Assembly (NCBI GenBank): GCA_030620095.1
Contig: JAUTXW010000594.1
Location: 157,705-221,704 of the forward strand
Reading direction: 5' to 3'
Length of the DNA: 64,000 nt
DNA from: Kuschelorhynchus macadamiae
Taxonomy: Eukaryota; Arthropoda; Insecta; Coleoptera; Curculionidae
Shown here piece by piece: positions 32,370 to 45,000 of the stretch. Under the pieces are notes generated by a model, which saw only the letters and a program-made list of their open reading frames with translations, had not been told where the DNA came from and did no database searches. The position numbers and the translations under genes were made by a program. Within the stretch, counting starts at the first letter, position 1, and each line of letters begins with the position of its first letter.

Positions 32370-33360
32370 GAACGTTCTTTTTATACTTGTCTATGGTCTT
32401 CCTCCAAAACTTTGTACCTGAATTGCCAGTTTTCTTTCCAACAGAATTATTTCTGTTTCGGTTTCATAAAATCAATGCATGCGTTCCACAAGTTTCAGTA
32501 TTGGCACCTATTTTATTCCTTCTGCACATCAATGACCTGGTTTCTTCTATCAGCAATCCTATTCGCAGTTATACTGGTGAGAGTACACTCTACTTCAACA
32601 TACAATTTTCCAAACCTGAAATTGATAATAGGCGCGGACCAATGAGTTTATCTCTAACCGATCACGACTTTAATAAAATCGTCTAATGGATAAGAAATAA
32701 CCTTGTCCAGTTTAACGCCACTAAGACACAATCATGTTTCCTATTTCACAAATTATTTCCCAATACCCACCCCATTCAAATGAATAATCAAATGTCTGAA
32801 GCAATTGATTACTTTAGAATAGTTGGTCTTTTCAGAAAGATCTTCGCTTTCATGATCATATCACCTCAAATGCCACAGCAGCCGCGGAAAAATTTCCTTC
32901 CTTTTTCGAACTAGATACTTTTCTTCTTCCAACTTGTATACCCTTTACACGTAGCAAGTTAGATCCAGTTTTGAGTATTGCTCTCATATATGAGGAGCAG
33001 CTTCTTCAATACTTAACTGCCTGACAAACATCATAAGAAAGCTTGCATCACTAGAGCATCGTCGAATTGTGGGTAATTCGTCTCTGTTTTACAGATACTA
33101 CCATGGATTCTGTTCTAATGATTTATCTTTCATTATGTCTTCCTTGGTAATTTCTGCTAGGGGAGACACGAGCATCGACCCACATACATCCCTTCACTGT
33201 CCAACTGTAAGGAGCACCACTTTGTTCGCACCTTTATTCCCATTGTCCCGATTTTATTACCAGCAAAGGTCTTCCCATCTCCTAATCTGCAAGTCTTTAA
33301 ATCCCTCTTTTCACTTAAAGCAAGCATGGTAACTAGCACTTAAATCCTCGGCCTTGGTGG
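32370..33360 (+). mobile_element. 5'-truncated LINE, RT C-terminal half, Jockey/CR1-like
   Basis: The + strand frame 32387-32686 includes 'PQVSVLAPILFLLHINDL', the RT 'PQGSVLAP' box, with the YADD box decayed to 'YTGES'. The next pieces show 'NLVQFNATKTQSCFL' (about 32700) and, at 33069-33332, 'SSLFYRYYHGFCSNDLSFIM', the C-terminal region that follows RT in this group. Several stops and frameshifts. It lies between the 3' ends of the convergent NDUFA6 and S10 genes. Confidence 0.8.
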
Positions 33361-33787
33361 TCTCCTCACAGATAAAAAAAACATACATTTCCTCAGAAAT
33401 TGTATTTTTTATGTCAGAGTAGTTACAATAGAACATTACGAGGCATTATTATAGTATAGATCCATATTATCCTAACAGGCAATGAACTATATACTAAGTA
33501 ACTGGAATGACCCTATCGATCTACAGAATTAACGCAAATACATTTAAACGCAACCCGCCGTCTTGCGGTCTCTCCGTCTCTATCTTATCTTATTGGGTTC
33601 AATGGGAATAAAGCTGCAAGATTTTATAAAACTTAATTTTTTAAATTAAATATGATGAAATAATACACAAACGGTACATTATACTATAGAATACATATCG
33701 TCTTAACATTTGGTATAAAAAAAAAACAGCTCTTTACATGTTATTTAAAGTCATTTGGAAGATAATACAGCATATTCACTCACTAAT

Positions 33788-35754
<1,967 letters not shown>

Positions 35755-35760
35755 TTTATT
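35755..35760 (-). terminator. Polyadenylation signal of the S10 gene
   Basis: TTTATT on the + strand (AATAAA on the - strand) about 122 bases downstream of the S10 stop codon. Confidence 0.5.
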
Positions 35761-35881
35761 ATAATTTAACAAAAAATATTCTGTAGAGAGCATATTATGT
35801 TTGTTCACTGTATCAACTTAATCTAATAAAAAAACAAAGAGATTCAATAGGCAATAATTACATAGGCTTTAACATATTAAG

Positions 35882-36056
35882 TTACAACTTTGTAGTATGA
35901 TATGGTTTATTTCTAGTGAATCTAGAAATTAAGTCCCAAGCCCACTTTGGCTGATCAGTCGGTACCATATGCCCAGCATTTCTTACCAAAACTTCTGTTA
36001 AATTACCTGCCTGTTTGACATATCCAGCTAATTCTTTCTCCACAAACCACTGATAC
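35882..36056 (-). CDS. S10 carboxypeptidase last exon with catalytic His
   Basis: Acceptor cttttag|GTATCAG. The first G completes Arg. Encodes 'YQWFVEKELAGYVKQAGN', 'VLVRNAGHMVPTDQPKWAW' and a terminal 'RFTRNKPYHTTKL', then TAA. Confidence 0.93.
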
Positions 36057-39000
36057 CTAAAAGTCATAAGATTTAATATTAGAAAAAAATTAATATCTAT
36101 TTGTCAATACTATTTTCTCCCAGCCAATCATTACAGTTTCAATTTCTCTTGGTCAAAATAACCCTTCACAGTGGATTCATTCAATACAATCATTTGCCTC
36201 AAAATGTAAAAACAATAAAAGGGTTAAGCTGATCAGAAAAGCATATACAAACTTTATTGGCACTTAAAATCATATCTGTTATGACTTTTAAATAGCAAAA
36301 AGGATCCCATGCACTTTAGATAGGTTTTCGGTACATACATATTTGGTTAAATTTAAATCATTTTAATGGTTTGTATGGATGGAGATGGTAATGAAATTCA
36401 ATGTTAAGCTGGGAAAATATATTTCCTTTCTTAGGGCTAGTTATAGTGGGTCACACTTGTCACAATAAAATTACTACACTTATAGGACATTACATAATAG
36501 TCGGGACTAGTTTGACGACACCGTAAACATAAATAGAATTGATAACTATATAGGTATTAATATCGAATTTTCTTCTGTGTGTTTATGGTATCGTCAAAAC
36601 TGTCCCGACTATATATGTACTGTCCTATCTATGTAATGTCCTACACGTGTAGTAATTTTATTGTGATTGGTGGGACCTACTATAACTAGCCTTGAGAAAG
36701 GAAATATATTTTCCACAATGTTGGCAGCTTGACAATGGATTTCATTACAAACTGATCCATATACCCCATTAAAAGGATTGTAATAATATCAATTGGATCA
36801 ATTTTGAAAAACGAATTTAAACATGAAAATACTTGTACGGGAAAATCAAGAGAATTTATTAGATATTTTAAACTGGTCCTTGAGTTCATGGATGTGTGAC
36901 AGTTTCGAATAGATAAACTTGCTGTTCTTTATATGCCCGTTTTATACATTTATACTTTAAGAAAATGTTTCTCTTATAACATGTTCATAATTAATATATC
37001 ATACTTAACACCCCTTCAAAAAAAGAGTAAACCCCCTTCAGCCCTTAGCACTTATATGTCGTTAGGGCTTGAAAGTCAAAAAGAGTCAAAAAAAGATTTA
37101 AAAAAATGTATTTTCAGCACCCTATATCGCAAAAACGAAAAATTCGCCGAGCACTTAACTATTTCTACAATATCAGAATACTGAACTAAGTGTTTTGATT
37201 TTAATCTGTAAAATCTTTTACAAAAGCAAAATATAGAAATGAACTTCTTTATAGATCTAGCTACCAAAAGATAAAAAGTATCTTCAATACTACCAATGGG
37301 TTCTTAGAATGAAAACTATGATAAATGAAAAAATGAATTGTTAAATAGTATAAAACATCTTATTCAGCAGCAGGGAGGAAAGAGATCCATTTAATGAAGA
37401 TCAACCGAATCTAGATTTAAATCACGTTTACCAACAAACTAATGCTGATGAAAGAGAGTACCTTGAAGAACTTGTGACTGCAAATGCAAATGCAAAAAAC
37501 ATGGTAATCCTTAAATATGACCAGTTACCTTTGGATATCACCACTCGTGTGTCAATCACTTGGCTGATAGGAAATCCGAAACAGACAGAGAATCCGTTTT
37601 ACCCCTGGTTAGATTAAATTATGAACCAAACATATAATTTCCTGTAATATTATTTATAGATGGCCATGTTTCCCACCTTATCTATCATACTCGAAAATGT
37701 TGTGACGAATTATCTTTTAAATGTGTTCAGACTATTTGTTGCATTTAGATTGATGAGTCCCGACAGGATGAAAGTATATGTACAATTACTATATAAAAAC
37801 CTCTGGTATATGACACACTGTCTTATGCTTGCTTAAATAATATTGTTTATTTATTTTTTATTTATTTATCAATAGACTACAGAGTGATAAACTCCAAATG
37901 GTATTACGTAAGTCACAATAAATCTTTAAAAACTAACATTTTTAACCCACAATAACTTTAGCTTAAATTGTATAAGAAGTAATTGTAAAGAAAAATAAAA
38001 AGTTCTGTCTTGTCAATATATAAAAACACAAAGAAACAATATACAACTAATCATATAAGCTGCATACTTTATAGATATGATAACATTATAAAACAAGTAT
38101 TTATTAAATATATATGAAGACAAAAATGGAAACACATAAGAATATATATTAACAAATTGAACAAAAAATGTAAAAAAGTCATGTAAAGCATGACAAACAA
38201 CATAAATTAGTGTCTTAGACGCAAAGTGTTTTTAGAGATAAATGACTCAAAAGAAAAATGTGATAATCTGCATAATACCTTTTATAATTTGAAACCAAAC
38301 GATACCCAAAGGCGCTTTGGCCATAGTTGGTTCTATGGGTATACTCAAAAAATAATTGAACCTGTCTGGTATGCCTATTTGGAACTAAAAAGTGAACTAA
38401 ACTAAGTAAAACACTACAGGCTATTGTGCCATTAATAAGCTTGTGCAGAAAAAGTAAAAGAGCATCTTTACGCCGACCCTCAAGACTTTTGTACCCACAA
38501 AGCAAAAGTCTAGTCTCATAGGTAAGATTAGAGTGAACCTCACGAAAGTGAAGCTTGTATTGCAGGTATTTCGCAAAATTATTCTGCACTCTTTCGAGTG
38601 TTTATATGACAAGCATAATGTGGTGACCATATAATAGAGCAGTATTCCAGTATGCTGCGGACCAAGCAGTTATAAAGACAAGAAAGCGCCTTTGTGTCAT
38701 TAATGTGTCTGGTATTTCTTTTAATAAAACCCAATAACCTAAAAGCCGTAACAACAATACTATTGATATTTAAGTTAAAAGACAGGTTTACTCCAAAAAT
38801 CAAAATCTATTGATATCTACATTATTTACAATATAGGATGCCATTATTGGATTAACACACTTATAAAAGCTAATAACCTTACATTTTTTGGGGTTGAGGA
38901 GTCAATCAATCAGGAGTCTGTCTGACCGGGCACAGCTCCTGGCTCCAGGGGGTCTACGGCCCTTGCACGGAAGTTCCACCGCTGGGGCACTGCACTTTCG

Positions 39001-42000
39001 TAGGCCATAAACCTCAAGACCGTAGGATACTTCCAACAAGATTGGAGGTTTGTAGTCTCGGACTACATCCTGCTCATGGTGCCCCTGCTGAAACTAAATC
39101 CTGCGGATCTACACTGGGAGGTCGATGAGACATCCCATGTACTCACGCTGTGAGTGCATGAAATAGCTCTAGAATGTTGTGGTCGCGTCTAGGGCACTCA
39201 AATGACCACCCGTGTTTGTGCCGTGCGTGGAGACCCGGATGAAGGGATCCTGGCGGTTGAGCCTACATGAAGTGGCGGCAACACGCCGCCATGGCCCGGA
39301 TTTCCATGTAAACGGGAGGTCGAGCCTAACCCAACTCGATCAACTGGCTGCGTCGCCCCGTCAGAGGGACGACAGGGTGAGTCATCTGGGGGAGAGGGGT
39401 GTGTAGGGAAGTGGGGGCATCACCTTCTCTCAAGGGATGGTGTTGGAATCTCATGAAACTCATGCACAACTTCCTTTGGATGGCTATATACTCAACCGGT
39501 AGTCCTGGCGTAGCTTAGCTACGTCCCATTTGATACTCCAAGGATAGTGGGGAGCTGGTTAAGTGAATTATTCAAAACCTCAAATGGATAGAGGCAAATG
39601 AGAGTCCAGCGGATAAACCGCAAATTGAGAAGGAGCAGGCAAACACTGCTCCCAACCAGCAAACAGGAAGCAACCGGCCATCAGCAGGCTGCTCCCAATC
39701 AACGGCAAGCAACCGGCCACCGACAGGCTGCTCTCAGCCAACAGAGAGCAGCCGGCCACAGGCCGATAGCAAGCCAAAAAGGAGACGCCTTTGCGGTGCC
39801 GAACAAAATCAGCGTTGAAAGGCTCGTCTTGCAGCAGAGGCTGCCGTAGGAAAAACCGAAGAGCCTACCTGCTCAAAGGGAACCCTGCAGTCCACTGCAT
39901 CCAGGGGCAAACACGGTACGCTGGCTCCCAAAGCTAACCCCGTAACTGCCCGACTGGGAAGGCAGGGAACTGCTACGATTTCCTCGACTGAAAAACCCCG
40001 TAGCGGCGGAAGTGTGCTGGCTAGTAAAGCCAACCCAGAAACCGCAAAAAGGCAACAAGGCAAGCCGAAGAGGACACCTTTCCCTACGGCAATTGGTGGA
40101 GGCTCCGAGGACCAAAAATCCTCGGGCGTTTCCCCACTGCTGAGAGGCAAGGATCCAAAAAAGATGATACGGTCGGACGGATCAGAGTGGCAGCACAAAA
40201 AGCTGCACCCTGATAAAAAGTCAAGACCGGCATCCAAACCCCAGAGGACTGGTCCTCCAGGGAACTTCGCCGCGGCAGCCGCTAGCCATCTCAGGATGGC
40301 TGTGGTGAACCGGAGCGACCCCATGGAAAAGATAACCTCAGATCAGGCGAGAATCGTAGAGGAGGCGCTACTAAGAGAGCTGGATGCACTTCTAGCCTCC
40401 CTTGGAACCTCCCAGACGGTTCCGCCAAGTTTTAGTGGTGGGTTTAACCACAGCGGCGAGATCCTGAGGATCACCGCAAGCGACCAGCTGTCGGCGGATT
40501 GGCTGGTGGGGGCTGTTGCTGGACTTCCTCCACTTTGGGAGGAAGCCAGTATTGAAGCAATTTCCCAGGGGAATACTGTCACAGTGGCATGGATTAAGGG
40601 ACACAGCGGAATCGAAGGAAATGAAAAAGCGTATAGGTTGGCGCGTAACGGAGCAAAGGCCAAACCATACGGTCCTGAACCTTTCACGCCGCTATCCTCT
40701 AAGGCGATCAATCTAAAGATAAACGAACAGGCAATAGGGATTCTAAGAGAGAGATGGGAGAGACAAGACTTCAGACACTCAGGTGACTGAGTACCTCCTT
40801 GGACTCTCTCCGAGGAAATCTTAGAAAACTGGTAGGAATGCTAACAGGACACTGTAAGCTAAACAAACACCTTCACACCAAGTTGTAGAGGGTGGATCCA
40901 AGTTGTAGAGGGTGCAACGAGGATGACGAGACTGCAGAAACATAATCTTTGTTACTGTCCAGCTCTTGTAAATACCAGAGAATCCATTATGGGGGAAAAA
41001 TGGCCAGAAATGGCCACAATCGGAGGATGCTCGGCCGCCACGGTGTTAAATTACATTAATGCTGTTGGCTGGCTTGACGAGTAAACCTCCGAGGGAGGTT
41101 ACAATGGGCCCACCTGCGAGGCCTAAGTAAGAGGTTGGCACAAGTCAATCCTCCATATTCTCTATCATCAACCTTACATTTGGAGACATTAATTTTTAGA
41201 TAATTAAAATTACATCACTGTATAAAATTATTTAAATCCATTTGTAAATTATTGTAATCAGGACTGACGATATTATAAAATTTGAGGTCGTCCGCATACA
41301 AGAGACAGTGGGATTCAGGGGCGTGCAGTCCATGGAAGTAAGGGAAGTAGTGCTTCTCCAAAAAAAATTACAAAACATCTTCTAAAATGTAATTTTTGAA
41401 ATGGGAAACCATTTATTTAGTTTATATTAAAAATGCTAAAATATTATCTTAATTATCAAGCCCATAATAAATGCGGCCTTGACTCCGACCGAGCCACAAT
41501 AGAAATCGAATAGAACCTATGCGGGCTGCTAGCTTCTCTGCAGCCAAGTCCTGTATGCTTGATTTCCTGTAAATCGAGCCAGAGGTTATTGAACTTTCCA
41601 CCGGCTGTTTGGAATTTTTGCATTTCAGTCGCGTGCTTTAAGTGGGGGCGGAAACTATCGTTGGAGTAGGTTCTTTGTTTGAACGGCTATCCGTGTGTTG
41701 TGTGATACGTACGTCGCGTCGTGCATGGTGCGATATGGAAGACAATAATACGGACGTGGATATGCAAATACCGTCAACTTCGGCTGTCGGTAATAATGTT
41801 GAAAATGTTGGAGAATTTAGTAAGAAGAGTGTGTGTGAATGTGTGTGGTGTGTGTCTTAATAATAAAAGGATTTTCAACATTAAACTTCGCTGATAAGCT
41901 TCAAATAATTTCCAAAGGAAGGGCAAACCGCCTATGAAAAATGTAACCACAAAAATGAAAAACTGTATTAGAAATTTTTATCCGGAAAAACAATATGAAC

Positions 42001-45000
42001 AATTTAAATGGCTAACAGGGTGTGAAAATATAAGTAAATTATTTTGTTGGCCATGTTTACTTTTTAATAATGAAAAAGGGCTCTGGAATAAAACTGGTTT
42101 TTCCGATTTAAACAATTTCCATAAAGCTGTAAAAAGACACATTATGTCCAAAGCGCATTTGCAGGCCGTCATAAAAGAAAAAGTCTTTGGCAAAACCAGA
42201 ACTGAACACACCCTTAATAAACAGTTGGAAATTAGTCACCGCCAACACAATGAACTAGTCGATAAAAATAGGCAAATATTAAGAAGACTTATCGATGTTG
42301 TTTGTTTTCTCGGACAGCACGAATTAGGATTTAGTGATCATGACGAAACAAGGGTTTCTTCAAATAGAGGAAATTTTCAAGATTTACTTAGTTTAATGGC
42401 TAAATATGTTGATTGCTTAAAAAATCATTTAGAAGATTGATTTAATTTCCGCTGTTGGAACCATTATTCTAAAAAGAATCAAGCAGGAGATTGGCGAGGC
42501 GCGGTTCATTGCTATTGTTCTGGACGAAACAACTGATATCATTAATTTTAGCCAATTATCTATAGTAATACGCTATGTTAAAACAGACGGAAATATTCAA
42601 GAGCGATTTTTGGGTTTAAAGAATATGTCCGAAAAACGTACAACAGATGCATTATATACCGTTACTAAAGAAATTAATGGAGAGAAAAAATTACTTGCTC
42701 AAAGCTATGATGGAGCTGCAGTGATGGCAGGACAATTAGGGGGTCTGCAAACTAAAGTTCGAGAAACTTTCCCAAGTGCTGTGTTTGTCCATTGTTTTAC
42801 TCATAAATTAAATTTAGTTTTATCTCAGTCCATCAATCAAATTAAAGAATGTAAAGTATTTTTCGTTACTTTAAGTAGCATGGCTTTTTTTTCCAAGTCA
42901 ACAAAACGTACACAAGCTTTGGACTCCATTGTCCACAAACGATTGCCCAGAGTAGCTCCTACTAGGTGGAACTATAATGGAAGACCTGTGTTAACAGTAT
43001 CTGAAAATCGTGAATCACTGATTGAACTATTTGAGAATATAATAATGAAACGTGGGACTCAGAAGCAATAAATAGTTCGAGGGGGTTTTTGAACTGTTTG
43101 AAACGAGATTTTAATTCAACATATTTTCAGAAATATTTCCATTCTCGGACAACGTTTTTAATATATTACAAACTAAAACAAATGATATTCCTTTTTGCCT
43201 AAAAAAAGTGGATGATTTTAAGTCCATGTTAAGCCAAAAAAGAGATGACTTTGACCTATTTTGGGAGAAAACGATGACGTTGAATGTAGAGCCACAAGCC
43301 AAGCGTCTTCGAACAGACAAGGTCGGAGATATTCAAACATCATACAGATGCCTCTTTTATGAAATAATCGATCAAATTCAGCAACATATAAACTATAGAT
43401 TTAACGGTTTAAATGATTTTAAATTCCTCGAGCTCTGCAATTTTGATGCATTTAAAGGAAAAACTTTTCCAGAAGATGCGTTTAAATCTCTTCTTCTTCA
43501 TTATGGCCAGTTCTTCGACCGAGTGTTACTGCGATCTGAACTAAAAGTGATTTACGAAACTGATGACATTAGCGCAAAAAATAACGCTAAGGAACTAGTG
43601 CAATTTTTAAAAGACAAGGAGCTGGAAGAAACCTACACCGAAGTGTCGAAATTGTGTGAATTAGTATTGACAATACCTGCCACAAGTTCATCAGTAGAAC
43701 GCAATTTTTCAACACTTAAACGTATAAAAAATTTCGTGAGAAATTCAACGGGGCAGGAAAGACTTTTGCATACATCGCTGTTGTCCATTGAAAATAAACT
43801 TCTCCAAACTATGTCGGAGCATCGACGTTTTTTATGATGACGTCATTGACGAATTTGCAAAAAATGATCGAAGAATCGAATTACATTACAAATAGGTAAG
43901 TTTCTAAAAATTGCTTCCCTTTCACGCCCCTGGTGGGATTATTATGTATCGAAACATTCCGTAAACAGACTAGTCTACATGTTAAGATATGTAGTTTTAT
44001 TAAATGTTTGCCTCCCTTAATTTAATATTTTTATTAAAATAATATTTTAAATAATATTTTTATTCAGTTGTGAAAAAGCCAAAAAAGATTACTGTTTGTT
44101 AATCTAAATGCAACAAATAATCTGAAAACATATAAAAATAAAGTTATAGATGGCTGCAAACTATTATTTTTGCGTTTCTAGCTTACATGCCAAATCAACT
44201 GACAAATTTCAAAATTTAGAAATCAATTCATTTCTATTATTTAATGTTTCTCTCTTACAATCGGCGCACTGATGAGTCCCGACAGAATGAAAGTATTTGT
44301 ACAACTACTATGTGTCTATAAAAACTAGGTAAATGACACAATTTCTTATGCTTGCTTAAATAATATTGTTTATGAATTATCTTTGTTACACATTAACCAA
44401 ACGCGACCCATTTGACCCAAATCTTAAGAAGCAGGAACTAAAAAAAAAAGGAAAAAGTTCCTGTTGCCGCGTCTTCGAAAAATGGAAATGAAAATAATTA
44501 AATAGTAAAATGAAAAACTGAAACAAAAAAAAATGGAGGAAAGAAACAGAAATTATTCAGGTTGAAAAGGAAAAAGATGCATTCTAAAACATGGTCAAAT
44601 TCTAGTTTAGAAGATGTCAAAATGTTTGTATATTTTAAAATATATTTGAAATCCAGGAGTTAAAGATGGTTACATTAAACTGTAGCAATGATTCAAAAAC
44701 TCTATTTAAATTAAATGACGAAGACATCAGTACAATATAAAAAAATCAAATAATTGCAATATCACCCTCTCCCTAGATGCTGCAATTGATTGAGTTAGAT
44801 ATATATTTCAAAGAACAGTCATAGTAGATGGGTAGCCAAAAATAATTTAATAAGTTCTATTTTATTCTTATATTTTACTTTCATTTCAGTTCTTCTAACC
44901 CGTTTTCACATTATTGAGCTAAATGATCATTACTAATTTACTGAATCACAATAACTGATTTTTTGTTATTTTCAAATGGCATTCCCTCATTTTTGTTTGT

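Larger units (their letters stand above)
37853..41315 (-). mobile_element. CR1/Jockey-like LINE, 3' part, interrupted by an I-type LINE and abutted by a hAT
   Basis: On the - strand, 41315-41182 reads 'SHCLLYADDLKFYN' (YADD box) and on to 'YLKINVSKCKV'. The same text resumes on the other side of the I-type insertion at 38886 as 'KCKVISFYKCVNPIM', then 'RLLGFIKRNTRHIND' and 'CLVRSILEYCSIIWSPHY'. After a frameshift, 38589-38215 gives the C-terminus 'SLEGRRKDALLLFLHKLING'. The 3' UTR runs to a T-rich end (A-rich on its own strand) near 37853. Upstream of the YADD box no LINE sequence is seen beyond the hAT, so the copy is 5'-truncated close to that point. Confidence 0.85.

Noticed and set aside
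39809..40324. 171-codon - strand frame in the GC-rich block
   Set aside because: Shadow of the LINE ORF1 frame on the + strand. GC-rich DNA has few stops.
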